64,000 bases of DNA from Ascidiaceihabitans sp039975415 (GTDB taxonomy: Bacteria; Pseudomonadota; Alphaproteobacteria; Rhodobacterales; Rhodobacteraceae), in assembly GCF_039975415.1 (NCBI RefSeq), contig NZ_JBDWHD010000009.1; one strand, 5' to 3'. Made by a program: the position numbers and the translations under genes. Shown piece by piece: positions 16,854-26,273 of the stretch (positions are counted from its first letter, which is position 1; every line of letters starts with the position of its first letter). The notes beneath the pieces were generated by a model that was not told where the DNA came from, did not search any database, and was given only the letters and a program-made list of their open reading frames with translations.

Positions 16854-18068
16854 ATGAATAAGCCGATCACGATCCGCTTTCTGGATCGCAGCACTCCGCC
16901 ACATATTTTCACACTGATTTACCTGTCGGGTATGTCGGCGATGGTGATGAATATGTATTTGCCCAGTTTGCCCGGCATGACCGCATATTTCGACGCCGAT
17001 TACAGTGTAGTGACACTTTCGGTGCCCTTGTTCTTGATCGTCAGCGCTATTTTGCAAATCTTTATTGGCCCTGTCTCGGACAAAGTTGGCCGCCGCCCTG
17101 TTTTACTTGGGGGGCTGGTTGTTTTCCTGACCGCCAGCGTCGCCTGTATCTACGCCCCGACCGTCGGATGGTTTTTATTTTTCAGGATGGTGCAAGCGTC
17201 GGTCGCGGTGTGTATGGTTCTCAGTCGTGCGATTGTGCGCGATTCATATGACCAAGACCAATCCGCGTCGATGATCGGCTACGTCACGATGGGCATGGCC
17301 GTGGTTCCGATGGTCAGCCCGGCCATTGGCGGCGTTTTGAACGAATTTTTTGGCTGGCAATCCAATTTCTGGGCATTTTTCATTGTGGGTCTGGTTCTGT
17401 TTTGCCTTGTTTGGAACGACTTGGGCGAAACATCGAAACCCTCTGGTTTGACGCTGGCACAACAGTTCAAGGAATACCCGGAACTGCTGCGATCCCCTAG
17501 ATTTTGGGGATATTCCATGGCGTCCGGCTTTAGCACAGGCGCGTTTTTTGCCTATCTTGGCGGCGGACCTTTTGTTGGCTCCGATGTGTTTGGCCTGTCA
17601 TCTGTCTGGGTTGGCATCTGTTTTGGGGCACCCGCCATTGGCTATTTCACCGGAAACTGGATCACGGGCCGCAATGCGCAGCGCTTGGGTGTGAACAAAC
17701 TTATTTTGGCAGGCTGCCTTGTTCTGGTCTTTGGCATGGCCTTGATGTTGTTGTTGTTTCTGACGGGCCTGGACAATGCGTTCACATTCTTCGGCTTGAT
17801 GACATTTGTGGGCTTGGGCAACGGCATGGTTATCCCGAATGCCACAGCGGGCATGCTGTCGGTGCGGCCACATCTGGCTGGTACAGCATCCGGTTTGGGT
17901 GGCGCAATCATGATCGGCGGGGGCGCTGGCCTGTCTATGCTGGCACTGTTTTTGCTGACGCCTGAAACAGGGGCCTACCCGTTGATTTTGATCATGCTGA
18001 TCACCTCATGCGCGGCCTTAACCTCAATACTGCTGGTGTATCGCCGCGAAGCACGGTTGCAGCTGTAG
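16854..18068 (+). CDS. MFS transporter, Bcr/CflA drug-resistance type
   Basis: The 404-aa protein has about 12 predicted membrane helices. It carries the Bcr/CflA-type start IYLSGMSAMVMNMYLPSLPGM and the conserved loop GPVSDKVGRRPVLLGG between helices 2 and 3. Drug:H+ antiport is the usual family role; the substrate is unknown. It is divergent from pccB, shares the PccR-type operator region and lies directly before pccR, so export of an acid or acyl-derived compound during propionate growth is possible but unproven. Confidence 0.88.
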   Translation: MNKPITIRFLDRSTPPHIFTLIYLSGMSAMVMNMYLPSLPGMTAYFDADYSVVTLSVPLFLIVSAILQIFIGPVSDKVGRRPVLLGGLVVFLTASVACIYAPTVGWFLFFRMVQASVAVCMVLSRAIVRDSYDQDQSASMIGYVTMGMAVVPMVSPAIGGVLNEFFGWQSNFWAFFIVGLVLFCLVWNDLGETSKPSGLTLAQQFKEYPELLRSPRFWGYSMASGFSTGAFFAYLGGGPFVGSDVFGLSSVWVGICFGAPAIGYFTGNWITGRNAQRLGVNKLILAGCLVLVFGMALMLLLFLTGLDNAFTFFGLMTFVGLGNGMVIPNATAGMLSVRPHLAGTASGLGGAIMIGGGAGLSMLALFLLTPETGAYPLILIMLITSCAALTSILLVYRREARLQL

Positions 18069-18098
18069 CGCCTGAAACCTGCGACTTGCACGGGATGC

Positions 18099-18135
18099 TT
18101 TGCAAAGTTACGCTAAACCATTGCAAATCTGCAAA
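18099..18135 (+). promoter_or_regulatory. PccR operator in front of pccR (likely autoregulation)
   Basis: TTTGCAAA at 18099-18106 is followed by TTGCAAA-T-CTGCAAA at 18121-18135, which differs from the pccB copy at only one of 15 positions. It ends 22 nt before the pccR start codon, where a bound protein would block transcription or initiation. Confidence 0.8.
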
Positions 18136-18157
18136 GACACGGCGGTGAAGGTAGCTT

Positions 18158-19558
18158 ATGGCAACGCAGAAACTTTATGCAGGCGCAAAACTGCGCGAGG
18201 TGCGCACCCGCGTTCAGCTGACGCAAAAAGACTTTGCTGCGAAGCTGGGTGTGTCGCTGCCTTATCTCAATCAGATGGAAAACAACAACCGGCCCGTCAG
18301 CACAGCGGTTGTGCTGTCCCTTGCTGGTGAGTTCGGTATTGATGTCACGGAACTTTCGACCGGAGATGGCGAACGTCTGGTCAGCGACATGCGCGAAGCT
18401 TTGGCCGATCCGGTTTTTGCCGGTGACATGCCACCGATCGCGGATCTTCGGCTGGCAGCATCAAATGCACCGACGCTTGCACGCGCCTTTATCGAATTGC
18501 ACAACAGCTACCGCCAAACCCATGAAAGACTTGCATCATTAGACGAGGCGTTGGGACGTGAGGACGCGCGCGCACGACCAAGCCCATGGGAGGAAGTCCG
18601 CGACTTTTTCCACTATTGTGACAACTACATTGATCCTGTGGATCGCGCCGCGGAGCATTTTGCCACGGATCAGGGCCGTTCGGGAAACATCCGGCTCGCC
18701 GCCGTCTCAACCCTTGGCACGGAAGGGATCACAGTTGCATTTGAGGACACCGACAGACTGCGATCTTACGTTCCATCGACTAAAAAACTGACCATTTCCT
18801 TGCGTGCAGCCCCCGAAACGCAAACCTTCCAATTGCTTCTTCAAGTCGCCTTGATCAAACAAAACGCACTATTGGAAGCGACCCTAGATCTGGCCCGGTT
18901 TCAAACGCAAGAAGCCCGCGCTATCGCAAAAATCGGATTGGCAAACTACTTTGCTGGCGCCGCACTGATGCCCTACGCCACCTTTTTGCAATCCGCCCAA
19001 GACAGCCGGCATGACGTCGAATGGTTGGCGGGGCGGTTTGGTGCCTCGATCGAACAGGTCGCACACCGTTTGGCCACCATGCAACGACCCGGCGCGAAAG
19101 GTATTCCGTTTTTCTTTGTGCGCGTCGATCAAGCAGGCACGATCACCAAAAGGCATTCCGCCACGCGTCTGCAATTTGCCCGATTTGGCGGTGCCTGCCC
19201 GCTTTGGAACGTACACCGCGCGTTCGAACAACCGGGCCAGTTTCTGCGCCAGTTGGCAGAAACGCCAGACGGGGTCGGCTATATCAACTTGGCCCGCGAC
19301 GTGTCGAAACCGGCGGGCCGTTATGGCGCACCCGTGCGCCGGTTCGCGATCGCTTTGGGGTGTGAAGTCGCGCATGCCGGGGCGTTGGTCTATGCGGATG
19401 GTTTGGATCTTGGCCGGACCGATGCGTTTGAACCTATCGGGATTTCGTGTCGGATTTGCGAACGCAAGACCTGTCACCAACGCTCAGTGCCGCCGCTTGA
19501 ACGCAAATTGACCATTGATACCGACTTGCGTGACGTGCTGCCTTACACTGTGGATTAG
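18158..19558 (+). CDS. pccR: Short-chain fatty acyl regulator PccR (ScfR family, XRE type)
   Basis: The 466-aa protein has an N-terminal helix-turn-helix (LREVRTRVQLTQKDFAAKLG, YLNQMENNNRPVS; residues about 10-60). A middle region related to IrrE-like domains follows, then a Cys-rich C-terminus (GISCRICERKTCHQRSVPP). This is the layout of ScfR regulators that sense acyl-CoA and control propionyl-CoA or acetate assimilation. A GAAGG ribosome site precedes the ATG. Operator repeats before it and before pccB support control of the pcc genes and of itself. Confidence 0.92.
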   Translation: MATQKLYAGAKLREVRTRVQLTQKDFAAKLGVSLPYLNQMENNNRPVSTAVVLSLAGEFGIDVTELSTGDGERLVSDMREALADPVFAGDMPPIADLRLAASNAPTLARAFIELHNSYRQTHERLASLDEALGREDARARPSPWEEVRDFFHYCDNYIDPVDRAAEHFATDQGRSGNIRLAAVSTLGTEGITVAFEDTDRLRSYVPSTKKLTISLRAAPETQTFQLLLQVALIKQNALLEATLDLARFQTQEARAIAKIGLANYFAGAALMPYATFLQSAQDSRHDVEWLAGRFGASIEQVAHRLATMQRPGAKGIPFFFVRVDQAGTITKRHSATRLQFARFGGACPLWNVHRAFEQPGQFLRQLAETPDGVGYINLARDVSKPAGRYGAPVRRFAIALGCEVAHAGALVYADGLDLGRTDAFEPIGISCRICERKTCHQRSVPPLERKLTIDTDLRDVLPYTVD

Positions 19559-19567
19559 CGCGTAATT

Positions 19568-20233
19568 TCAGCGCTTTGCGGCCCGCCACCCGGATGCAAC
19601 CGCATCTTGAACGGAACAAAACCACCGTTCGCCTTTTTGGGTGTTGATGCCTGTACGCTCATAGAATGCCTGACCTGGCCGGTGAAAGATGCGCTTACCA
19701 TCCGCCGACACATTGCCTTTGATCACACAGTCCCGGTCCGGCGGAATGCGTCCCTTGATGCGGCTTTTGCGAAACTGTGACGGGCTTTGCACACGGCTGG
19801 CGTGCAAACCACGATCGTTGATCGCAGCGCCCTTTTCATCCAGAACATAGGCCGTGGAATATTTGGCATAGGCAAACGCCAATCCATCGGACACCAGCGC
19901 GCGACCAATGTCTTCGCCGGCCACGTCACATGAGGCAACAACACGGTTGTATCTGTCGACAGTGATTTGGGTGCAAGTCGCGATTTGCCCTTGTATCCGC
20001 TGGCGCACCTGATCGTTGACCCATGCCCCACATTGCCAGGACGTTCCCTGTTCGGTGACACAATGCTGGTCTTTTTCAGGGGCATCAACGCCATGCAAAC
20101 GCACCCGCGTGTCACCGACATCAAAGGTGTCACCGTCAATGACAACAACGCGACCGGTAAATTGGCCAGACGTTTCCGCCCCGGCAAGAATAGGTAACAA
20201 ACATAAAACGATGGCGGTGCAAAACGTGTTCAT
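19568..20233 (-). CDS. Secreted thermonuclease-like (SNase) protein
   Basis: The 221-aa protein has a signal peptide (ending LAGA-ET) and a staphylococcal-nuclease OB-fold domain at about residues 25-145. Key parts are VVVIDGDTFDVGDTRVRLHGVDAPE, VDRYNRVVASCDVAGEDIGRALVSDGLAFAY. The C-terminal part has RDCVIKGNVSADGKRIFHRPGQAFY and a Trp/Cys end seen in many alphaproteobacterial SNase proteins. It is exported, probably a periplasmic or extracellular nuclease. It converges on pccR with only 9 nt between stops. Confidence 0.88.
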   Translation of the reverse strand: MNTFCTAIVLCLLPILAGAETSGQFTGRVVVIDGDTFDVGDTRVRLHGVDAPEKDQHCVTEQGTSWQCGAWVNDQVRQRIQGQIATCTQITVDRYNRVVASCDVAGEDIGRALVSDGLAFAYAKYSTAYVLDEKGAAINDRGLHASRVQSPSQFRKSRIKGRIPPDRDCVIKGNVSADGKRIFHRPGQAFYERTGINTQKGERWFCSVQDAVASGWRAAKR

Positions 20234-20305
20234 GCCCCCTCAAATGAGGGTAAAGCATGAACACATCAAGCAAAACCAGTAACTAAGGTAAACAAAACAT
20301 GAAGG

Positions 20306-20321
20306 AAAGCGCGAACGCTTT
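20306..20321 (-). terminator. UUCG-capped hairpin at the end of betA
   Basis: On the minus strand AAAGCG and CGCTTT pair around a TTCG tetraloop, overlapping the betA stop codon. The following bases are only partly T-rich, so it may act as a weak terminator or 3' end protector for the bet transcript. Confidence 0.5.
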
Positions 20322-21972
20322 ACCTTTGCTCTGTTTCCCAGTCTGGGTGAATCCACGGCTGATCGTTGGCGCGTGGCAAGGGATCGCGGCCCAGCACATG
20401 ATCAGACATCTTTTCCCCAACCATGATCGACGGCCCATTCAGATTGCCATTTGTGATGCGTGGAAAAATGCTGCTGTCTGCCACACGCAGCCCTTCGACG
20501 CCAATCACCTGTCCCTGCGCGTCCACCACAGCCATCGGGTCATCCCGCCGCCCCATTTTACAGGTTCCGCAGGGATGGTAGGCGCTTTCCACATGTTCGG
20601 CGATGAATGCGTCCAGCTCATCGTCTGATTGCACCGCCTCCCCGGGTTGGATTTCGTGCTTCACATAGGGCTTGAACGCATCTTGCGAGAAGATCTCGCG
20701 GGTCAAGCGAATACAGCGGCGGAAATCTTCCCAATCCGAAGGGTCCGACATGTAATTAAACAAAATCTTCGGGTCGTCTTGCGGATTGTTCGAGCGCAGC
20801 GTGACGGACCCACGCGACACAGATCGCATCGGGCCTGTGTGCGCTTGAAACCCGTGGCCTTCAGCCGCCACCTTGCCGTCATATCGCACAGCGATGGGCA
20901 AGAAATGGTACTGAATATCGGGATAATCCACACCGGGTTTTGACCGGATGAACGCCGCACTTTCAAACTGGTTGGACGCGCCCATACCCGTCTTTGTGAA
21001 CAGCCATTGCGCCCCGATCATCGCCTTGGAAAACATATTCCAGTGTTTGTACAGCGTGATGGGTTGGCTGGCCGCCATTTGCAAATACAGCTCCAGATGA
21101 TCTTGCAAATTCTGCCCGACGCCGGGACGGTCGGCGACCACTTCGATACCGTGTTCAGCCAGATGACCGGCAGGTCCGATCCCCGACAACATCAGAATTT
21201 TCGGGGAGTTGATCGAGGACGCCGCAAGGATCACTTCGTGGCGCGCTTTCACAACCTGCCCACCCGCCAAGGCCACACCAGTGGCTTTACCGTCTTCGAT
21301 CACGACCTTCTCAACCAAACCGTTGATCAGTTTGCAGTTTTCGCGTTTCAAGGCAGGCCGTAAATAGGCGTTGGCCGCAGACCAGCGTCGCCCTTTGTGC
21401 ACCGTTTGCTCCATCGGGCCAAAGCCTTCCTGCTTTTGCCCGTTGTAGTCATCCGTGGCCTCATAGCCTGCCTGCTTGCCAGCCTCGACAAAGGCTTTGA
21501 ACAGCGGGTTCTCACGTGGGCCGCGTGTCACATGCAAAGGCCCATCTGTGCCGCGCCATTCGGGGTCACCGCCGTGCCCGCCATCGTCCCATGTCTCCAT
21601 GCGTTTGTAATAGGGCAACACGTCCGCATAGGCCCAACCATCCGCGCCGCTTTCGGCCCAATGGTCAAAATCGCGTGCGTGCCCGCGCACATAAACCATG
21701 CCGTTGATTGACGACGATCCGCCAATGACCTTGCCGCGTGGGCATGCCAGCTTGCGCCCCCCCAGATGCGGTTCGGGTTCCGATGTGTAGCCCCAATCGT
21801 ACCGTTTCATGTTCATCGGGTAAGACAGTGCAGCAGGCATCTGGATGAACGGCCCTGCGTCCGTGCCCCCGTGTTCGATCACCAATACGTCTTTTCCCGC
21901 CTCGGCCAAACGGTAGGCCATAGCGCATCCCGCACTGCCGGCCCCAACAATCACATAATCTGCTTCCATCAA
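20320..21972 (-). CDS. betA: Choline dehydrogenase
   Basis: The 550-aa GMC-family flavoprotein oxidises choline to betaine aldehyde. The FAD dinucleotide fold is at the start (DYVIVGAGSAGCAMAYRL). The GMC signatures RGKVIGGSSSINGMVYVRG and GIGPAGHL follow. The C-terminus has YHPCGTCKMG with the catalytic His region and NGNLNGPSIMVGEKMSD. The length matches BetA. It overlaps the betB stop by 4 nt and is the last gene of the bet cluster. It is probably membrane associated, as in the family. Confidence 0.96.
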   Translation of the reverse strand: MMEADYVIVGAGSAGCAMAYRLAEAGKDVLVIEHGGTDAGPFIQMPAALSYPMNMKRYDWGYTSEPEPHLGGRKLACPRGKVIGGSSSINGMVYVRGHARDFDHWAESGADGWAYADVLPYYKRMETWDDGGHGGDPEWRGTDGPLHVTRGPRENPLFKAFVEAGKQAGYEATDDYNGQKQEGFGPMEQTVHKGRRWSAANAYLRPALKRENCKLINGLVEKVVIEDGKATGVALAGGQVVKARHEVILAASSINSPKILMLSGIGPAGHLAEHGIEVVADRPGVGQNLQDHLELYLQMAASQPITLYKHWNMFSKAMIGAQWLFTKTGMGASNQFESAAFIRSKPGVDYPDIQYHFLPIAVRYDGKVAAEGHGFQAHTGPMRSVSRGSVTLRSNNPQDDPKILFNYMSDPSDWEDFRRCIRLTREIFSQDAFKPYVKHEIQPGEAVQSDDELDAFIAEHVESAYHPCGTCKMGRRDDPMAVVDAQGQVIGVEGLRVADSSIFPRITNGNLNGPSIMVGEKMSDHVLGRDPLPRANDQPWIHPDWETEQR

Positions 21973-23420
21973 AACGGCGCCTCGACATCACCCATACGCA
22001 CATAAACGGATTTGAGTTGCGAATAGTGTTCAATCGCCGCCTTGGAGTTCTCACGTCCAACGCCTGAGTTTTTCGATCCGCCAAAGGGCGCTTCAACAGG
22101 GGCATCGTTGTAGGAATTGATGAAACATGTCCCTGCTTCAAACCCGGCTGCGACACGGTGTGCGCGTGTCAGATCGTTGGTGAACACACCTGCGGCCAAG
22201 CCAAATTCCGTGTCATTGGCGCGTGCCATCACATCCGCTTCATCCTCAAAATCAAGAACCGCCATCACGGGGCCAAAGATCTCTTCACGTGCAATGGTCA
22301 TATCGTCTTTGACGTCCGCAAAGACTGTAGGTTCCAGATAGAACCCGTCGCGGTCCAAACGTTTGCCGCCATAAACCAGACGCGCCCCCTCAGCCTGACC
22401 TTTTTCGATGTAACCCAGCACGATATCCATCTGGCGTTCAGACACCACTGGCCCGAAGTTGGTGTCGGGGTCTTGCGGATCGCCGATCACTGCGGTGGCC
22501 AGGCGCTCGGAGAGGCGCTTTAGAAACGCTTCTTTGATGTCTTTATGCACAAACACGCGTGTGCCGTTGGAACAGACCTGTCCCGAGGAATAAAAGTTCC
22601 CCAAGATCGCGCCGCCGACTGCATTTTCGATATCTGCATCTTCGAACACAATCATCGGGGACTTGCCGCCAAGTTCCATGGTGACGTGTTTGATGCCTGC
22701 TGCCGCCGCCGCATAGACCTTGCGGCCTGTCGGAACAGATCCTGTCAGCGACACCTTGTCGACACGGTCATCGGTGACCAAAGCCGCGCCCACATCCCCC
22801 AAACCCTGAATGACATTGTAGATGCCTTTCGGAAGACCAGCCTCAACCAAAATCTCGGCCACTTTCAACGCACATAACGGCGTGGTCTCAGACGGTTTGA
22901 ACACCAACGAATTGCCACACGCCAAGGCCGGTGCGCCCTTCCAGCAGGCGATTTGTGTGGGATAGTTCCACGCGCCGATCCCGACGCAGACGCCCAGCGC
23001 CTCGCGGCGGGTATAAACCCAATCGTCACCCAATTGGATGTGTTCGCCCGTCAGGGTCGCGGCCATGCCGCCGAAATATTCAAGCGCATCCGCCCCCGAG
23101 GTCGCGTCAACCGCGATCGTTTCCTGATAGGGTTTGCCTGTGTCGTAGGTTTCCAGAACTGATAGCTCGTGATTGCGATCACGGATCATGTCGGCCGCGC
23201 GGCGCAAAATGCGGCCCCGTTCTGTGCCAGACATCGCCGCCCAAGCGGGCCAAGCCGCACGTGCAGCATCCAAAGCCTGTTCGACAATTGCAGGCGTCGC
23301 AGAATACACCTGCGCGATTTTTTCACCTGTGGCGGCATAAATCACCTCGATGGGTGTTCCGGCAGTGTCTTCGACATATTCACCGTTGATAAAGTGGCTG
23401 GCTTTGGGTTGGGTCTGCAT
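21969..23420 (-). CDS. betB: Betaine aldehyde dehydrogenase
   Basis: The 483-aa NAD(P)-dependent enzyme turns betaine aldehyde into glycine betaine. Visible motifs are the cofactor loop SLTGSVPTGRKV, the general-base segment MELGGKSPMIVFEDAD, and the catalytic cysteine in FYSSGQVCSNGTRVFV. I chose the ATG at 23420 (MQTQPKASHFING) because it has an AGAG ribosome site and gives the usual length; the frame is open to 23456. betA follows with a 4-nt overlap. Confidence 0.96.
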   Translation of the reverse strand: MQTQPKASHFINGEYVEDTAGTPIEVIYAATGEKIAQVYSATPAIVEQALDAARAAWPAWAAMSGTERGRILRRAADMIRDRNHELSVLETYDTGKPYQETIAVDATSGADALEYFGGMAATLTGEHIQLGDDWVYTRREALGVCVGIGAWNYPTQIACWKGAPALACGNSLVFKPSETTPLCALKVAEILVEAGLPKGIYNVIQGLGDVGAALVTDDRVDKVSLTGSVPTGRKVYAAAAAGIKHVTMELGGKSPMIVFEDADIENAVGGAILGNFYSSGQVCSNGTRVFVHKDIKEAFLKRLSERLATAVIGDPQDPDTNFGPVVSERQMDIVLGYIEKGQAEGARLVYGGKRLDRDGFYLEPTVFADVKDDMTIAREEIFGPVMAVLDFEDEADVMARANDTEFGLAAGVFTNDLTRAHRVAAGFEAGTCFINSYNDAPVEAPFGGSKNSGVGRENSKAAIEHYSQLKSVYVRMGDVEAPF

Positions 23421-23495
23421 GAAATCTCTCGTTTTGTTGCGTCCCGCCCAATGCACAGATCATGCGTTGGACGGGGGATTGATTTTTGAAGGTGC

Positions 23496-24680
23496 TTATT
23501 CAGCAGGTGTTTGCGCGTTGCCCGTCAAACCCGAAAGCCTGTCGCGTTTTACAAAGAACATATACGCAAGCGCCAACAGGTAGATCACGATGACCACAGA
23601 GCCGACCCACTGGATTTGCAACCACTGGCTTTGGAACAGCAGTGTCAGAACAAACAAGCCGATGGCGTTGGCCAACACATAAGACACGGTGCCGAAACGC
23701 TCGGTCGTCAGGTTCAGGTTGTCTGTGTACAAGCGAATGAGACTGTCGAACGAATTTACGACAAACACGATGCCCACGATGGTCATGGCCCAGTTCGGGA
23801 AGCCTGCTGTGCCGATACCGTTCAGGTGGTAATAGTACAAAACGGTGAACCACAGCGCCAATGGAATGGATGGGAACACAAGCAAGGACGCCAGCAATTG
23901 CCATGTTTTCAACCCACCGACAAAGCGACTGACAAACTGACCAATCATGATGGACCATGCAAACCACCAGAACAGGTAGAATTCATGATAATCCGTCAGC
24001 GGAATGATGAACTTATGGATTTTGGTGAAATACCCGCCGATATTGCTGCCGGTTGATGCCAGATCGCCCACGCTCATGCCTGCGTTCAGGAACATGTAAA
24101 GGATAAGCAACAAGAACAGGATCGTCGAGCTGACGGATAGAACCCGCACAAACTTGAGGTCTGTGGACGAAAACGCCGCCACCAGGATCACAAGGAAGCA
24201 GATCAGGTAGAAGACCGGCAAAATCGTTTCGCCGTCACCGACTTCTGCGATGTAATAGGGCATGTAGATCAGGAACAATGCGCCTGTGAAGGCGCAGGTT
24301 GTGATGATCACGATATTGTTCAGAAGCTTCACAAACGGGATGTCAAAGAACTTCACGCGTGGTTCGATTGCGCAGAAGTAAAAGGTCGTCAAAAAGTAGA
24401 ACGCCCAGATCAAAAAGCCCCAGAAACCGAATTCAAGCGCAAGCGGATTGGTGAAAGCATAGGCCGGTTCGGTCGCCGTGTCGGCGTATAGCGGATAATC
24501 AAAGGCGAGCGGAAACATGATAAGTCCCACATCCAAACCCGACGTAAACAGGATCGCGATAAAGGTGAACAGCGGCACAGGCGTCACGCCCGTCAGCGGC
24601 AAATTCCACCATTTGATCACGCAAATGGCCACCAGCACAAATGCCAGAATGACCCCGAAAGAAATGAGCGACGTTAACAT
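23496..24680 (-). CDS. BCCT-type choline/betaine carrier, short divergent form
   Basis: The 394-aa protein has about 11-12 hydrophobic segments. It keeps two hallmarks of the betaine/choline/carnitine family: the glycine-rich helix TSGLDVGLIMFPLAFDYPLY and the Trp-rich stretch YLFWWFAWSIMIGQFVSRFVGG. It is about 100 residues shorter than usual BCCT carriers and lacks long N- and C-terminal extensions, so osmosensing tails are absent. Its place between betB and betC suggests uptake of choline or choline-O-sulfate. The BCCT call is firm; the substrate is inferred from context. Confidence 0.8.
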   Translation of the reverse strand: MLTSLISFGVILAFVLVAICVIKWWNLPLTGVTPVPLFTFIAILFTSGLDVGLIMFPLAFDYPLYADTATEPAYAFTNPLALEFGFWGFLIWAFYFLTTFYFCAIEPRVKFFDIPFVKLLNNIVIITTCAFTGALFLIYMPYYIAEVGDGETILPVFYLICFLVILVAAFSSTDLKFVRVLSVSSTILFLLLILYMFLNAGMSVGDLASTGSNIGGYFTKIHKFIIPLTDYHEFYLFWWFAWSIMIGQFVSRFVGGLKTWQLLASLLVFPSIPLALWFTVLYYYHLNGIGTAGFPNWAMTIVGIVFVVNSFDSLIRLYTDNLNLTTERFGTVSYVLANAIGLFVLTLLFQSQWLQIQWVGSVVIVIYLLALAYMFFVKRDRLSGLTGNAQTPAE

Positions 24681-24764
24681 TTTCGGTCCTCGTTGGTTGT
24701 TGGCTTGAATGCTTCGTTAAGGCTCAAACACCCTGCATCCTTCGAAGTGGTCGTTACATTTATG

Positions 24765-26273
24765 TCATTCGCCGCGCGGATATCGTGCGTCTTCCTCAAC
24801 TGTGTTGAGGTCCATATGATTGCGCATGTACCGCTCCGATGCTTTTTGCAAAGGCTGGAAATCCCACGGGAAATATCCGCCTTCACGAAGGGCCTCGTAA
24901 ACCACCCAGCGTTTCGCTTGGCTGGCGCGCACCTCTGCGTCGAACTTATCCAGATCCCAACGCGCTTCGGATTTGGCGCGTAGCTGGTCCAGCGTCCCTT
25001 TGTGCGCAGGCACCTGCGCCAGATTGGTCAACTCATGTGGGTCGGCGTCCAAATCAAACAACTGGTCCGCATCCAAAGCACAACGGTTGTATTTCCACTT
25101 GCCGTACCGCAGCGACACCATCGGGGCATAAGACGCCTCGGCTGTGTATTCCATCGCGACAGGTTCCGTGCGTTCAACGCCCTGCCCCATCGGCACGACA
25201 GACTGGCCCGCGGTCCATGGCATCACCTCGGACATGTCCACCCCCGCCAGATCACACAGCGTTGGGCAAACATCGATGTTCGACACAGGCGTTGTGTGCA
25301 ATCCCGGTTCCATTTGCGGGGCGCTGATCATCATCGGAACCCGCGCAGACCCTTCAAAGAAGGACATTTTGAACCACAATCCGCGCTCGCCCAACATATC
25401 CCCGTGATCCGATACAAACAGAATGATCGCTTCTTGGCGGGTGCCTTCCAAGGCTTCCATCACCTCACCGATCTTGTCGTCCAGATACGAAATATTGGCA
25501 AAATACGCGCGACGGGACCGCTTGATGTCGTCTTCGGTGATGTCAAAGCTGCGCCAGTCGTTGGCGTCAAAAATGCGCTTTGAATGGGTGTCGTGATCGT
25601 CGTACTCCATTGCGGGCACAGTCGGCAGCAGGTGTTCGCAATCCTCATAGAGATCCCAATACTTCTTGCGCGCAACATAGGGATCGTGCGGATGCGTGAA
25701 GCTGACGGTCAAGCACCAAGGGCGGTCGTCCTTGCCCCGCGCCAGATCATAGACCTTGCGGGTCGCGTGATAGGCGACTTCATCGTCGTATTCCATCTGG
25801 TTGCTGATCTCGGCCACGCCCGCGCCGGTGACAGACCCCATGTTGTGATACCACCAGTCGATGCGTTCCCCCGGTTTACGGTAGTCCGGCGTCCAGCCAA
25901 AATCGGGCGGATATACATCCGTTGTCAGGCGTTCTTCAAAACCATGCAACTGGTCGGGGCCTACGAAATGCATCTTGCCTGAAAGGCAGGTTTGGTAACC
26001 GGCGCGGCGCAAATGGTGGGCATAGGTGGGCAACGACGATGGAAATTCTGCCGCGTTGTCATAGACACCTGTCGCGGAGGGCAATTGGCCCGACATAAAC
26101 GCCGCCCGTCCCGGGGCGCACAACGGCGACGCGGTGTAGGCGTTGGCAAACCGCGTGGACCGTGCGGCCAGTTTCTTCAAATTGGGTGCATGCAACCAAT
26201 CCGCCGGACCATCGGGAAACAGCGTGCCGTTCAACTGGTCCACCATAAATATCAAGATGTTAGGCTTGGTCAT
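24765..26273 (-). CDS. betC: Choline-sulfatase
   Basis: The 502-aa alkaline-phosphatase-fold sulfatase splits choline-O-sulfate into choline and sulfate. The start is MTKPNILIFMVDQLNG (metal Asp). The sulfatase signature SPLCAPGRAAF follows, with Cys52 as the residue expected to become formylglycine. FVSDHGDMLGERG gives the second metal set, and WKYNRCALDADQLFDLDADPHEL the typical end. The frame is open to 26288, but the ATG at 26273 fits the family. The start overlaps the 3' end of betI by 14 nt. Confidence 0.95.
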   Translation of the reverse strand: MTKPNILIFMVDQLNGTLFPDGPADWLHAPNLKKLAARSTRFANAYTASPLCAPGRAAFMSGQLPSATGVYDNAAEFPSSLPTYAHHLRRAGYQTCLSGKMHFVGPDQLHGFEERLTTDVYPPDFGWTPDYRKPGERIDWWYHNMGSVTGAGVAEISNQMEYDDEVAYHATRKVYDLARGKDDRPWCLTVSFTHPHDPYVARKKYWDLYEDCEHLLPTVPAMEYDDHDTHSKRIFDANDWRSFDITEDDIKRSRRAYFANISYLDDKIGEVMEALEGTRQEAIILFVSDHGDMLGERGLWFKMSFFEGSARVPMMISAPQMEPGLHTTPVSNIDVCPTLCDLAGVDMSEVMPWTAGQSVVPMGQGVERTEPVAMEYTAEASYAPMVSLRYGKWKYNRCALDADQLFDLDADPHELTNLAQVPAHKGTLDQLRAKSEARWDLDKFDAEVRASQAKRWVVYEALREGGYFPWDFQPLQKASERYMRNHMDLNTVEEDARYPRGE

